Positions 25,423 through 34,237 are shown, numbered from the stretch's first letter. The stretch: 64,000 nt of DNA from Mycobacterium sp. (GCF_029961025.1 NZ_JASBVP010000006.1:248001-312000); one strand, 5' to 3'. Notes: a model not told the origin generated them from the letters alone. Numbers and translations: made by a program.

Positions 25423-25896
25423 ATGACAGCGTTCGGCACCGTCCCCAAGAGCGCAGCCCGAGGCTCCGCCCGGGCGCACCCCGGCGGGTGCGGCCGGCCC
25501 GCGCCCCACGGACCCGGCTCCCGACGACCGGAGGGCGCGTCGCCGCGCTACCGGGGTCCCGCCGTCATGATGTCCACCGCACCGCATCGCGGACGTGCCG
25601 TGACTCCGGCGACGACGGTGGTGCTGGCCCTGCTGGCCGCGGTCATCACCGGGTGGCTGGGGCTGCTGGCGCAATTGCGAGACACCTCCCCAGGCACCGC
25701 CGAGGGCGGACCGCCCCGGGTTCCCGACCGGCTGGCGGTGGTGCGGGTCGAAGCCGGGGAGACCGCGCAACACCTTGCCGCCAGGGTGGCGCCCGGGGCG
25801 CCGGTCGGGCAGGTCATCGAACGTATCCGGGAACTCAACGGCGTGGAACCCGCGGCACTGGCGGCGGGTCAGACGCTGATCGCACCGGTTGGGTAG
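25423..25896 (+). CDS. chiZ: SOS-induced cell division inhibitor ChiZ (LysM protein)
   Basis: A 157-aa protein homologous to Rv2719c/ChiZ. The N-terminal 60 residues are basic, Gly/Pro-rich and disordered. One membrane helix ([20 protein letters not shown]) follows, and a C-terminal LysM domain ([18 protein letters not shown] to [17 protein letters not shown]) faces the wall. ChiZ blocks septation during DNA damage through the divisome (FtsI/FtsQ). The SOS box upstream and the divergent lexA fit that role. GAGGAAGG precedes ATG 25423. Confidence 0.92.
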   Translation: MTAFGTVPKSAARGSARAHPGGCGRPAPHGPGSRRPEGASPRYRGPAVMMSTAPHRGRAVTPATTVVLALLAAVITGWLGLLAQLRDTSPGTAEGGPPRVPDRLAVVRVEAGETAQHLAARVAPGAPVGQVIERIRELNGVEPAALAAGQTLIAPVG

Positions 25897-26053
25897 CGAC
25901 CCGGCCATGCATCGCGAGAACCCCGAGGGCTCGGCGATCGCCCGCTTGGGCGCCGGTGACGCGGCATCGACGGCGGCGACGGTCGCCCTGCGCCGCGGTG
26001 CCCAGGTACTCTCGGAGTGGTCGGAGACCTGTCGGCGCGACGGAGGAGCGGTT

Positions 26054-26518
26054 ATGCACTGTCCGTTTTGTCGCCATCCCGATTCCCGGGTGGTCGACTC
26101 CCGGGAAACCGATGAGGGTCAGGCCATCCGGCGCCGCAGATCCTGCCCCAAATGCGGTCGGCGATTCACCACCGTCGAAACGGCCGTGCTGGCGGTGGTC
26201 AAGCGCAGCGGTGTCACCGAGCCCTTCAGTCGAGAGAAAGTCATCCGCGGCGTACGGCGGGCGTGCCAGGGCCGTCAAGTGGACGAAGACGCGTTGAACC
26301 GGCTGGCCCAACAGGTGGAAGACACGGTCCGTGCCACCGGGTCGGCGGAAGTCCCGAGCCACGAGGTAGGGCTGGCCATCCTCGGACCGTTACGAGAACT
26401 GGATGAAGTGGCCTACCTGCGGTTCGCCTCCGTGTACCGATCGTTTTCTTCGGCGGATGATTTCGAGCGCGAGATCGAGGCGCTGCGCGCACACCGCAAA
26501 GTGTCGACTCCGAGCTGA
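26054..26518 (+). CDS. nrdR: Transcriptional repressor NrdR
   Basis: A 154-aa regulator of ribonucleotide reductase genes. It has an N-terminal zinc ribbon with two cysteine pairs ([19 protein letters not shown] and [11 protein letters not shown]), then an ATP-cone domain ([20 protein letters not shown]). ATG 26054 with GGAGG upstream gives the universal MHCPFC start and the same length as in M. tuberculosis. It follows chiZ by 157 bases. NrdR senses ATP/dATP and represses the nrd genes at NrdR boxes located elsewhere. Confidence 0.96.
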   Translation: MHCPFCRHPDSRVVDSRETDEGQAIRRRRSCPKCGRRFTTVETAVLAVVKRSGVTEPFSREKVIRGVRRACQGRQVDEDALNRLAQQVEDTVRATGSAEVPSHEVGLAILGPLRELDEVAYLRFASVYRSFSSADDFEREIEALRAHRKVSTPS

Positions 26519-26539
26519 CGGTCGGCGATCCGGCCGGGT

Positions 26540-26564
26540 CGCAGCCAGCTGTTCGTCGGCTGCG
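26540..26564. terminator. Short hairpin after nrdR
   Basis: CGCAGCC and GGCTGCG form a 7-bp stem with an 11-base loop, 21 bases after the nrdR stop. There is no U-run, which is usual for mycobacterial intrinsic terminators. Support is moderate only. Confidence 0.4.
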
Positions 26565-26634
26565 CTGGGCACCGTGGCCGTTGCCCGTTCCCGCGCCGTT
26601 GGGTGTTGGACGGCGCGCGGTTAGGCTAAACAGC

Positions 26635-27126
26635 GTGTCCGCCGTTCTGCACCCCGATTTGCAGGAGCTGGCGCCGCTTCTCGGGACTTGGGCGGGTCGC
26701 GGCTGCGGCAGATATCCGACGATCGAGCCGTTCGAGTACCTCGAGGACGTCGTGTTCTCCCATGTGGGCAAACCGTTTCTGATCTACGGCCAAAAGACCA
26801 GGGCGCCGGATGACGGAAAGCCGCTGCACGCCGAGAGCGGCTATCTTCGGGTGCCGCGATCGGGTCGGGTGGAACTGGTCCTGGCCCACCCCACCGGCAT
26901 CACCGAAATCGAGGTGGGCACGTATGCGGTGAACGGGTCCGTCATCGAACTCGAATTGACCGCCTCGTCCATCGGGCTGAGCCCGACCGCCAAAAAGGTC
27001 AGCGAGCTCGCCCGGCGCTTTCGCCTCGACGGCGACGAGCTTTCCTACTCCGTGCAGATGGGCGCGGTCGGCCAGCCCACGCAGAACCATCTCACCGCGG
27101 TGTTACACCGCAAAAGCACAAGCTGA
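26635..27126 (+). CDS. Nitrobindin-like heme-binding beta-barrel protein (Rv2717c homologue)
   Basis: A 163-aa nitrobindin/THAP4-type protein. The family motif GxWxGxG is present as GTWAGRG near residue 18, followed by the barrel segments YLRVPRSGRVELVLAHPTGI and EIEVGTYAVNG. The haem-ligand histidine is probably in the C-terminal HLTAVLHR. Nitrobindins bind ferric haem, react with NO and isomerise peroxynitrite. GTG 26635 is preferred because conservation starts at LHPDLQELAPLLG. An AT-rich TTAGGCTAAA about 10 bases upstream could be a -10 box giving a near-leaderless mRNA. Confidence 0.9.
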   Translation: MSAVLHPDLQELAPLLGTWAGRGCGRYPTIEPFEYLEDVVFSHVGKPFLIYGQKTRAPDDGKPLHAESGYLRVPRSGRVELVLAHPTGITEIEVGTYAVNGSVIELELTASSIGLSPTAKKVSELARRFRLDGDELSYSVQMGAVGQPTQNHLTAVLHRKSTS

Positions 27127-27406
27127 ATGCCGATCGTCCCGCAATTCGGGGTGTTGCGGAATTTCCGGAAATCTCCACCGATCGAGGGCAATTTCCGTCG
27201 ATTGAGGAGTGTGGGACGACGCGCCCGTTTGGAACCGGGCCTGTTCGGCAATGCCCAAAGGTCCCCAGAAAGGTCACAGTCTTGGGGTGCCATGGATGGC
27301 CCATGGGTGGCTATGTCAACTTGTCCGACCCGAGCTGGCCTTGCTGCGGCGCTGGCGTGGCACCGGGTCAGTCCCCGACCGCGGTCGAAGAACATCGTGG
27401 ACGACC
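27127..27406. other. 280-base gap with repeats, no clear gene
   Basis: No supported gene. The first 80 bases hold two related units (CCGATCG followed by GCAATT, about 27133 and 27179) and a perfect palindrome ATTTCCGGAAAT (about 27160-27171). The second half contains CCATGGATGGCCCATGG near 27290. It lies between convergent genes, so these may be terminator or repeat remnants. Confidence 0.4.
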
Positions 27407-28093
27407 CTAGACGAAGTGCGTCACCCCGTCGCTGACGACCCGGCCGGCCACCTGAACCCAGCCCTCCGGACTCCAGGTGGTCCAAATTACCGAGCCGTTA
27501 CCCTGGATGATGGTGAGGTCGCGGCTGAGATAGTCGGTGATGCGCACCGCCGCGGCGCCGGTCGCTTCATCTTCGGGAATCCCCACATTGGCGGCGAACA
27601 TCCGGGCACGTAGCACTCCCGCCGACCGGTCGGTCCAGGTCCACAGGTAGTGCTGGACGTCGTCGGGAAAGTCGGCCGGGTTGGCGGCGGCCAGCTCGTC
27701 GAGCGAGTCGAGGTCGTGTATCGCGAATTCCGGTGCCCATTCCGAACGGGCGCGGATGGCCGTCAGGTCGTCCGGGTAGCACACCTGCACGATGCCGGCC
27801 GGGACCTGCAGGGTCCGGATCGGCATGCCCTGCTCGCGCAGCCACCACGATGCTCCCACAGTCGGATGACCCGCGAACGGCAGTTCGGTACGGGGGGTGT
27901 AGATGCGCGCCTGAGCGGTCGCCGACCCGCCGCTAGGAAGATCCACGAATATCGTTTTGCTATAACCTAATTGAGCCGCCAGCCGCTGCCTGTCCCGGGG
28001 GTGGACCGCGCGAGCGTCCACGACGCCCAGCGGGTTTCCGAAATTGCCTTCTGAGTCGGTGAAAACCCGCAAGACGGTCACGTCGAAACCCAT
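27407..28093 (-). CDS. PhzF-family protein (Rv2716 homologue)
   Basis: A 228-aa member of the phenazine-biosynthesis PhzF/epimerase family. The N-terminal half has [20 protein letters not shown] and the [13 protein letters not shown] signature; the C-terminal half ends [14 protein letters not shown]. Family enzymes isomerise small metabolites with a conserved Glu (here in the equivalent [12 protein letters not shown] region, not certain). Length is shorter than two-domain PhzF proteins (about 280 aa) but equal to Rv2716. The substrate is unknown. The gene lies 33 bases downstream of the alpha/beta hydrolase on the same strand. Confidence 0.87.
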   Translation of the reverse strand: MGFDVTVLRVFTDSEGNFGNPLGVVDARAVHPRDRQRLAAQLGYSKTIFVDLPSGGSATAQARIYTPRTELPFAGHPTVGASWWLREQGMPIRTLQVPAGIVQVCYPDDLTAIRARSEWAPEFAIHDLDSLDELAAANPADFPDDVQHYLWTWTDRSAGVLRARMFAANVGIPEDEATGAAAVRITDYLSRDLTIIQGNGSVIWTTWSPEGWVQVAGRVVSDGVTHFV

Positions 28094-28126
28094 GGGCTGA
28101 CTGTACGACGCCTGCGCGACGAGTGA

Positions 28127-29149
28127 TCAGGTGGCGCTGCGTTCGTCTGCGCCCATCGCGTTGAGGACGGCGACACGGGCGTCAGCCGGACCGGAGACGG
28201 AACGCTCGCCGCTGCCCAAGCGAAGCAACTCACGCAACGCTTCCTGATCGTATTCGGCCGGCTCGGTGGTATCGATGAAGCGTTCGACCACCTCGATGAA
28301 GCGGTCCGGGTCGTCGTGGAACGGGAAATGCCCGGAGCGCTCGAAGATTTCCAGCCGAGAACCCGGCATCGCCGCATGCGCCATCCAGGCATGCTTTACC
28401 GGCACGACGACATCATGGGTACCCCAGATGATCTGTACTGGAATAGCTTTCGCTAAATAGCAGCGGTCCAGCATGGTCACGATTTGACCGCGCCAGTCCA
28501 CCACGGCACGCAATGTCCGGGTAAACGCCGAGGAGGCCTTCGGTTCCGGCAAGTTGGCCAGCACTCGCAAAATATCGGGGAGGTCGCGGCCCACTCCGGT
28601 TGATCCGAGCATCATCCCGACCACACGCCCGGCCAGCTGCAGCGTCGGGAGCACCAACGGCAGCCGCAGCAACGCCAGTGCCTCCCCGCCCCAAGGCAAC
28701 GAGGCCCAGCGCAACAGGATGTTGACGTCCTTGGTGACACCGCCGGTGGCCACCAGGACCAGCCGCTCGACCAGTTGGGGGAACTGGTAGGCGAACTGCA
28801 TTGCCACCCCGCCGCCCAGCGAGTGGCCGACTATGGTGACCCGATCGATGCCGAGTACGCTCAGCAGATCCCGCATCCCGTTGGCATATGCCGCAACCGA
28901 ATAGTCCGCACGCGGTTTGTCGGACTGCCCGTGGCCCAGCAAGTCGACGGCGATGACGGTGAACCGCTGCGCCAGCCTGGCCTGCACGGCGTTCCAGGTG
29001 GTGGAGTTGTCGCCGATCCCGTGGATCAGCAAAATCGCCGGCCCCGAACCGGCGATCCGGAACGCCCGCCGGTAGCCGTGGATGGTGCGGAATTGCAGCG
29101 ACGGCGCCACTTCGCGCACGGGGCGGAGATGTGGCTTGCGCTCCGTCAT
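28127..29149 (-). CDS. Alpha/beta-fold hydrolase (Rv2715 homologue)
   Basis: A 340-aa hydrolase. The oxyanion segment ILLIHGIGDNSTTW, nucleophile elbow GHSLGGG and the later HDVVVPVKHA and ERSGHFPFHDD segments supply Ser, Asp and His. A cap region sits between residues about 165 and 235. The fold is that of epoxide hydrolases, esterases and C-C hydrolases; the substrate is unknown. ATG 29149 gives the family length (341 aa in M. tuberculosis); the frame extends upstream without conservation. It lies 34 bases after the PAC2 gene, probably co-transcribed. Confidence 0.9.
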   Translation of the reverse strand: MTERKPHLRPVREVAPSLQFRTIHGYRRAFRIAGSGPAILLIHGIGDNSTTWNAVQARLAQRFTVIAVDLLGHGQSDKPRADYSVAAYANGMRDLLSVLGIDRVTIVGHSLGGGVAMQFAYQFPQLVERLVLVATGGVTKDVNILLRWASLPWGGEALALLRLPLVLPTLQLAGRVVGMMLGSTGVGRDLPDILRVLANLPEPKASSAFTRTLRAVVDWRGQIVTMLDRCYLAKAIPVQIIWGTHDVVVPVKHAWMAHAAMPGSRLEIFERSGHFPFHDDPDRFIEVVERFIDTTEPAEYDQEALRELLRLGSGERSVSGPADARVAVLNAMGADERSAT

Positions 29150-29183
29150 GTCGCCAACCTCGGTGCCGGGCCCGGTGGGGCGG

Positions 29184-30155
29184 TCAGGTCGAGTTGTTGC
29201 CGTCCGGCTTTTTTTCTGTCTGCTGGGCCAAAAACCGCTCCAACTCGGCGCCGAGTTCGTCTCCGCTGGGCAGATCTTCATCGTGCGCCAGCAGGGACCT
29301 GTTCTCCTGGGCGGCAACGAAAGCATCGTACTGGCGCTCGAGCGCCGCCACCACTTGAGCCACTTCCGGGCTCGCCTGAACCTGCTCGTCGACCTTGGCG
29401 CGGACCTCGGCGGCCGCTTCGGCCAGCGCGGCCAGCGGAAGCTGCAGTTGCCCGGTCCTGGCCACCTGCTCGAGCAGTGTTTGCGCGGCTGCCGGATAGT
29501 CGGTCTGCGCCAGGTAATGGGGCACGTGCACGGTGAAACCGACGACCTCATGACCGTGTTGAGCCATGCGGTATTCCAGCAGGTTGGACGCGCTGCTGGG
29601 AACCCGGACCTCAGCGATCCACGGCGTGAAATCGGCGATCAGATCCCGGTTGTTGGAGTGCGCGGTCAGGGTCATCGGCCGGGTGTGCGGCACCGCCATC
29701 GGGATTGTCCCCAGACCGATGGTCCGCCGGACGCCGAGACGCTCAGCCAGGAGCCGCACAGCGGTGACGAAACGCTCCCACTTCAGATCGGGCTCCATGC
29801 CGGCCAGCAGCAAAAACGGCGTTCCCGCGGTGTCGCGCAGCGCGTATAAAGCCAGTTCGGGGTCCTCGTAGTGGGTGAAGTGATCCCACTTGAAGGTCAT
29901 CGGCGGCCGCCGCGATCGATAGTCCAGCAACTCGTCGATCGCGAACGATGCGACCCGCTCGGTGTCCAGGGTGTCCTTGAGGTGGGTTGCCGCCAGCCGG
30001 ATCGCATGGCCGGCGTCCGAAAAGCCCTCCAAGGCGTGCACCAACACCGGGCCGCGGCCGTCCTGGCACGACACTTGCGGTGCCGGGAACTCAAGTTCGT
30101 ACATGCCCGCCTGCCCGGATTGGTGGTCCTGCCATGGGTATTGATCTTGGGCCAT
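29184..30155 (-). CDS. PAC2-family protein (Rv2714 homologue)
   Basis: A 323-aa protein of the PAC2 (proteasome assembly chaperone 2-like) family. It begins with MYELEFPAPQVSCQDGRGPV and contains HALEGFSDAGHAIRLAA, DYRSRRPPMTF and GLGTIPMAVPHTRP, all typical of actinobacterial PAC2 proteins. The C-terminus is a charged helix. The role in mycobacteria is not settled; a link to proteasome assembly is family inference only. ATG 30155 is preceded by GGAGGAGG eight bases upstream, which fixes the start over the ATG at 30173. Confidence 0.9.
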   Translation of the reverse strand: MAQDQYPWQDHQSGQAGMYELEFPAPQVSCQDGRGPVLVHALEGFSDAGHAIRLAATHLKDTLDTERVASFAIDELLDYRSRRPPMTFKWDHFTHYEDPELALYALRDTAGTPFLLLAGMEPDLKWERFVTAVRLLAERLGVRRTIGLGTIPMAVPHTRPMTLTAHSNNRDLIADFTPWIAEVRVPSSASNLLEYRMAQHGHEVVGFTVHVPHYLAQTDYPAAAQTLLEQVARTGQLQLPLAALAEAAAEVRAKVDEQVQASPEVAQVVAALERQYDAFVAAQENRSLLAHDEDLPSGDELGAELERFLAQQTEKKPDGNNST

Positions 30156-30497
30156 AGCTGTCGCCTCCTCCATGGCGCGCCGTTGCACCACGTCCCTAGT
30201 CTCACTCGGAGACTCACTTGGCGTGGGTCTCGCTGGGTAACCGATCGGTAAATTAGCGAACCCGTCCGACCCGATTACCGGGATATACCCGACACGTATT
30301 TCGAACGTGTTATCGCTAAAGTAAGTTCCTCGGATTGTCCGGCCCGGGTTGTCGCTGGCCGCGAGGCGTCGGGTGTCGGGCTACACCGACGCGCCCGAGG
30401 GGGCCATAAACACACAGTCGTGACTTTATCCACAGCCGATGGGCCACGACGCCCGCCGGCGCAGCGGCTGACGGTACCGGTTGCCAGCGTTACAGGC
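30156..30497. other. Divergent promoter region between PAC2 and DUF4192 genes
   Basis: About 340 bases without a gene. It is AT-richer between 30240 and 30330 and contains the imperfect operator-like inverted repeat ACACGT-N7-ACGTGT (30292-30310) and the short palindrome ACCGATCGGT (about 30239-30248). In M. tuberculosis the soluble transhydrogenase gene sthA lies between these two genes; no trace is visible here. Confidence 0.5.
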
Positions 30498-31568
30498 ATG
30501 ACGAAGCATCGAGCTGATTTCGGCCTGAACCGCCCCGGGGCGCTGATCGCCGCCCTGCCGGCCATTCTCGGCTTCACACCGGAAAAATCCCTGGTCCTGG
30601 TGTCGGTGAACAGCGGTGAACTGGGGCCGGTGATGCGTATCGATCTTTCCCGAGAGCTGATCGGCCGAGCGACTCATCTTGCGCAGGTCGCGGCCGCGGC
30701 CGATCCCGAGGCGGCGATCGCGGTGATCGTCGACGCCGATGGTGCGCGCTGCCCGATATGCAACGAGGAATACCGCGAGCTCTGCGCGGGGCTTACCGAG
30801 GCATTGTCCGAACACGGCATCGTGTTGTGGGCAGCACATGTGGTGGATCGGGTGGCCGCCGGCGGACGCTGGCATTGTGTTGATGGTTGCGGTGCGAGCG
30901 GCCTGATCGACGATCCGTCGGCATCGCCACTGGCCATGGCGGCGGTTCTGGAGGGTCGACGGCTCTATGAGCGGCGCGCCGACCTGCAGGCCGTCATCGC
31001 CATCACCGATCCCTCACGGGGAGCCAGGCTGACCGGGCTGATCGGCGAAGTGGCGGTGTCGCGGGAAGCCGCACACCGCGCCGATCCCCTTGGCTGCCGC
31101 CGCCGCGATGTGCAGGACACGATGGCTGCCGCAGCCCGTGTCGGTGACGGACAGCCCCTGTCTGACGCGCAGCTGGCGCAACTGGGCTGCGCGCTGGCCG
31201 ACGTGCAGGTCCGCGACACGCTGTTTGCCCTGGCGGTCGGGGAGAATGCCGGGGAGGCGGAGTCGTTGTGGGCGGTACTGGCTCGCACCCTGCCCGGTCG
31301 GTGGCGGGTCGAGGCGTTGGTGTTACTCGCGTTCAGTGCCTACGCCCGCGGCGATGGACCGTTGGCAGGGATAACGCTGGAATCTGCGCTGCGCTGCGAT
31401 CCAAGACACCGCATGGCGGGCATGTTGGACACGGCATTGCAATCCGGCCTGCCACCCGAGCACATCCGCGAACTGGCCGTCACCGGCTACCGGCTGGCTG
31501 AACGACTCGGGGTGCGGCTCCCGCCGCGACGGGTGTTCGGCAGGCGGGCTAAACCTTTTCGACCTTGA
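30498..31568 (+). CDS. DUF4192 family protein (Rv2712c homologue)
   Basis: A 356-aa actinobacterial protein. The N-terminus RPGALIAALPAILGFTPEKSL with VLVSVNSG is the DUF4192 hallmark. A cysteine pair (CPICNEEY) and a CVDGCG segment lie mid-protein, and the C-terminal half is helical and Ala/Leu-rich. The function is unknown. ATG 30498 is chosen because conservation starts at FGLNRPGALIAAL; a GTG at 30420 would add 26 residues. Its 3' end overlaps ideR on the opposite strand by about 20 bases. Confidence 0.83.
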   Translation: MTKHRADFGLNRPGALIAALPAILGFTPEKSLVLVSVNSGELGPVMRIDLSRELIGRATHLAQVAAAADPEAAIAVIVDADGARCPICNEEYRELCAGLTEALSEHGIVLWAAHVVDRVAAGGRWHCVDGCGASGLIDDPSASPLAMAAVLEGRRLYERRADLQAVIAITDPSRGARLTGLIGEVAVSREAAHRADPLGCRRRDVQDTMAAAARVGDGQPLSDAQLAQLGCALADVQVRDTLFALAVGENAGEAESLWAVLARTLPGRWRVEALVLLAFSAYARGDGPLAGITLESALRCDPRHRMAGMLDTALQSGLPPEHIRELAVTGYRLAERLGVRLPPRRVFGRRAKPFRP

Positions 31569-32241
31569 CCGCGTGCGCCATCTCGTGCGGCAGGCTGACA
31601 TTCTCGTGACCGGGGATCACGATCGTCACCCCGACCCCGGGGTTGGTCTCGACGGTCACTCGCGCGTTGGGGACGACGCCGGCGTCCTTGAGCCGGGTGA
31701 TCAGCTCGATATCCCCTTGAACGTGTTCGGCGAGTTGGCGAACGACTACCGCCACCGGCGGACCGGCCGGCAGCTCGGTCAACCGCACCAGGTTGGCGTC
31801 ATCGGTACCGCGCTCCGGTCCGACACCAAGGTCTTCCAGGCCCGGAATCGGGTTGCCGAACGGGGAGGTGGTCGGATTGTTGAGGACCTGCACCAGACGG
31901 CGCTCGACATCCTCGCTCATCACATGCTCCCACCGGCAGGCCTCCGCATGTACCTCCTCCCATGGCAGGCCGATGACATCGACGAGCAGCCGTTCGGCGA
32001 GCCGATGCTTGCGCATTACGGCGATGGCCAGTGCCCGACCTTTGTCGGTGAGCTCCAAGTGGCGGTCACCGGCGACACGCACTAAACCGTCCCGCTCCAT
32101 CCGCGCCACGGTCTGGCTGACGGTCGGCCCGCTTTGGTCGAGCCGTTCGGCGATCCGTGCGCGCAGCGGCATGACGCCCTCTTCCTCGAGGTCGTAGATA
32201 GTCCGCAAATACATCTCGGTGGTATCGACCAGCTCATTCAT
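31549..32241 (-). CDS. ideR: Iron-dependent repressor IdeR
   Basis: A 230-aa DtxR-family metalloregulator, the same length as in M. tuberculosis. The winged helix (RIAERLDQSGPTVSQTVARM) is followed by the dimerisation/metal domain. The metal ligands are visible: Met10, His79 (MRKHRLAER), and His98/Cys102/Glu105/His106 (HAEACRWEHVM). A C-terminal SH3-like domain ends in HEMAHAVKVEKV. With Fe2+ it represses siderophore genes and activates ferritin genes. It lies downstream of sigB, separated by a strong hairpin, the usual mycobacterial sigB-ideR order. Confidence 0.97.
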   Translation of the reverse strand: MNELVDTTEMYLRTIYDLEEEGVMPLRARIAERLDQSGPTVSQTVARMERDGLVRVAGDRHLELTDKGRALAIAVMRKHRLAERLLVDVIGLPWEEVHAEACRWEHVMSEDVERRLVQVLNNPTTSPFGNPIPGLEDLGVGPERGTDDANLVRLTELPAGPPVAVVVRQLAEHVQGDIELITRLKDAGVVPNARVTVETNPGVGVTIVIPGHENVSLPHEMAHAVKVEKV

Positions 32242-32311
32242 CGCGCACCCTCCATCGCTGCTGAGTCTACGTGTCCGGCTAGGTGAATGACCCCCTAAAC
32301 ACCTCAAGACG

Positions 32312-32349
32312 GCAGGATGCCCGCCGATCGTGCACGGCGGGCATCCTGC
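32312..32349. terminator. Strong hairpin terminator between sigB and ideR
   Basis: GCAGGATGCCCGCC and GGCGGGCATCCTGC form a perfect 14-bp GC-rich stem around a 10-base loop, about 50 bases after the sigB stop. No U-run is present, typical of mycobacterial I-shaped terminators. It should separate sigB transcripts from ideR, which starts 70 bases further on. Confidence 0.78.
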
Positions 32350-32352
32350 TAT

Positions 32353-32410
32353 CGGGCTCGGTTAACGGGCTCGGTTAACTGGCGGGTTAACTGGCGGGTT
32401 AACTGGCGTA
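32353..32410. repeat. Short tandem repeats spanning the end of sigB
   Basis: Read on the sigB strand, the unit GCCAGTTAACCC (12 bases, containing the stop codon TAA) occurs three times in phase, followed by two copies of a 13-base unit ending GTTAACCGAGCCC. The sigB gene therefore ends in a small duplication of its own stop codon context. Confidence 0.75.
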
Positions 32411-33358
32411 GGAACGCAGCCGGTCGGCGCGCTCGCCGTGGCGCAGCTTGGCCATCACTTCTCGTTCGATTTGGCGGACCCGCTCACGGGAGAGGCCGAA
32501 AAGCTTACCGATCTGGTCGAGGGTCCGGGGCTGCCCGTCGTCCAGGCCGAAGCGCAGCCGGACCACTTGCTGCTCGCGCTCGTCAAGGGTCGCCAACACG
32601 CTGCGGATATCGGTGTGCAGGAGTTCGGCGATCACCGCGTTTTCCGCCGACATCGCTTCGGCGTCCTCGATGAAATCACCCAGGGGAGCCTCCTCCTCGG
32701 AGCCGACCGGCATATCCAGGCTGACCGGGTCGCGACTGTGCTCCAACAGGTCGTTGATCCGGTCGATCGGAATCCCGGATTCCGCCGCGAGCTCCTCGTC
32801 GGTGGCCTCGCGACCCAGGTTTTGGTGCAGCTCCCTTTTGATCCGCGCCAACTTGTTGACCTGCTCAACCAGGTGGACCGGCAGCCGGATGGTGCGACTC
32901 TGATCGGCCATGCCGCGGGTGATGGCCTGCCGGATCCACCACGTGGCATACGTCGAGAATTTGAATCCCTTTGTGTAATCAAACTTTTCCATTGCGCGGA
33001 TCAGCCCCAGGTTGCCCTCTTGGATGAGATCCAGCAGCGGCATTCCGCGACCGGTGTAGCGCTTGGCCAGTGAGACCACTAGCCGCAGATTCGCTTCCAG
33101 TAGGTGACGGCGCGCTGCCTCGCCATCGCGGACCACGGCCGCCAGTTCGCGTTTGCGGTTCTCGCCGAGGCGCTTGCGGGTTTCCAGCAGGTGCTCGGCG
33201 TAAAGGCCCGCCTCGATGCGCTTGGCCAATTCAACCTCATCGGCGGCGTTGAGCAACGCCGTTTTACCGATGCCGTTCAGATACACGCGCACCAGGTCCG
33301 CTGCGGGGCTTTGAGCATCCAGGTCGCTGTCAACCCGGCTTGTGGTGGCATCTGCCAT
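32399..33358 (-). CDS. sigB: RNA polymerase sigma factor SigB
   Basis: A 319-aa group 2 sigma factor. Region 1.2 starts at [20 protein letters not shown]. Region 2 ([20 protein letters not shown] to [13 protein letters not shown]) binds the -10 element, and region 4 ([20 protein letters not shown]) binds the -35 element. SigB governs general stress and stationary-phase genes. ATG 33358 has AGGAGG five bases upstream and is preferred over ATGs at 33388 and 33397, which lie close to the likely transcription start. A SigE/SigH-type promoter lies upstream. Confidence 0.96.
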   Translation of the reverse strand: MADATTSRVDSDLDAQSPAADLVRVYLNGIGKTALLNAADEVELAKRIEAGLYAEHLLETRKRLGENRKRELAAVVRDGEAARRHLLEANLRLVVSLAKRYTGRGMPLLDLIQEGNLGLIRAMEKFDYTKGFKFSTYATWWIRQAITRGMADQSRTIRLPVHLVEQVNKLARIKRELHQNLGREATDEELAAESGIPIDRINDLLEHSRDPVSLDMPVGSEEEAPLGDFIEDAEAMSAENAVIAELLHTDIRSVLATLDEREQQVVRLRFGLDDGQPRTLDQIGKLFGLSRERVRQIEREVMAKLRHGERADRLRSYAS

Positions 33359-33395
33359 TGCGGCCTCCTGATCGGCTTGAACTGTCATGTTGTCC

Positions 33396-33422
33396 AACGC
33401 GCAACCCCGGTCCGGAGTTCCC
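33396..33422 (-). promoter_or_regulatory. SigE/SigH-type promoter of sigB
   Basis: On the reverse strand GGGAAC (33422-33417) and CGTT (33399-33396) are 17 bases apart, matching the stress-sigma promoter known for sigB of M. tuberculosis. Transcription would start close to 33388, which supports the sigB start codon at 33358. Confidence 0.72.
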
Positions 33423-33506
33423 GCCGGTCCCCGGTCTTACACCCTTTGACCTGCGCAAATGTGCCGACGACCTGAGAATGTCCTGAGAAGATGCGATCAG
33501 CGGCGG

Positions 33507-33905
33507 CTATTTGGAACCGCCGGTCGCTGGCGGGTCCGGTTGTGCCGCCGACTCACGGCGGGGCTCAAGCGCCTGCCGCTGTGCGGTCGGGAACAGCGGG
33601 GTGCGCCGACGACTGTTATCGAACCGTCGAGGCTCATCGGCACGGCGCGGCGGCCGGTCATTGGCGATCAGTACCGCCATCCACGGCAGCGGGATCGAAA
33701 CTGCCACGATCGCAAGCGAGATCAACCCGTTGTGCCATGCACCGTAGGCGAGTGCGGCCAGCACAAAAGCGGGTACCCGGAACGCCATCAGGGTCGTGTA
33801 TTTGCGCACCCGCTCGCGACGCTGCTCCTCGTAAGAGGGTGCGGCGGCCGTGATCAGCACCGGGTGACCATCGTCGTCGAAACCCGGCTTCGGGCCGCGC
33901 TTCAT
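33507..33905 (-). CDS. DUF3099 membrane protein (Rv2709 homologue)
   Basis: A 132-aa protein. A hydrophilic N-terminus (MKRGPKPGFDDDGHPVLITA) precedes two membrane helices (LMAFRVPAFVLAALAYGAW and GLISLAIVAVSIPLPWMAVL) and a basic tail beginning IANDRPPRR. This is the conserved actinobacterial DUF3099 layout; function unknown. ATG 33905 is chosen over upstream codons because conservation starts there. It lies about 150 bases upstream of sigB on the same strand. Confidence 0.85.
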   Translation of the reverse strand: MKRGPKPGFDDDGHPVLITAAAPSYEEQRRERVRKYTTLMAFRVPAFVLAALAYGAWHNGLISLAIVAVSIPLPWMAVLIANDRPPRRADEPRRFDNSRRRTPLFPTAQRQALEPRRESAAQPDPPATGGSK

Positions 33906-33970
33906 CTCTCTACTGTCCCACATTCTGTCGACTCCGGCGGGCTCGATTTGGGAACCGGTTTCGGGGCAGA

Positions 33971-34219
33971 ATGTCAGACATGCAGACCCAGACGATCGAA
34001 CGTGCCGATATCGACGAACGCGTCGACGACGGGACCGGCAGTGACACCCCGAGGTACTTTCACTACGTCAAAAAAGACAAAATCGCGGAAAGCGCGGTCA
34101 TGGGGACCCATGTGGTCGCCCTGTGCGGCGAGGTGTTTCCGGTGACCCGAGCGGCCAAGCCAGGCTCCCCGGTCTGCCCGGAGTGCAAGCGGATCTACGA
34201 CCGGCTCAAGAAGGACTGA
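33971..34219 (+). CDS. DUF3039 small zinc-ribbon-like protein (Rv2708c homologue)
   Basis: An 82-aa actinobacterial DUF3039 protein. The core reads FHYVKKDKIAESAVMGTHVV followed by ALCGEVFPVTR and PVCPECKRIYDRL. The cysteines of LCG and CPEC suggest a zinc-binding site. The function is unknown. The start ATG 33971 gives the conserved protein; the N-terminal 25 residues are variable. Confidence 0.88.
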   Translation: MSDMQTQTIERADIDERVDDGTGSDTPRYFHYVKKDKIAESAVMGTHVVALCGEVFPVTRAAKPGSPVCPECKRIYDRLKKD

Positions 34220-34237
34220 AGGCACTCCGGCCTGCTG

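Noticed and set aside
28127-29551. Fusion of the alpha/beta hydrolase with an upstream Arg-rich segment
   Set aside because: The upstream part is the shadow of the PAC2 gene 3' end; ATG 29149 gives the normal protein.
30292-30310. Inverted repeat ACACGT-N7-ACGTGT considered as an IdeR or LexA site
   Set aside because: It matches neither the IdeR box (TTAGGTTAGGCTAACCTAA type) nor the SOS consensus; kept only as a note in the intergenic entry.
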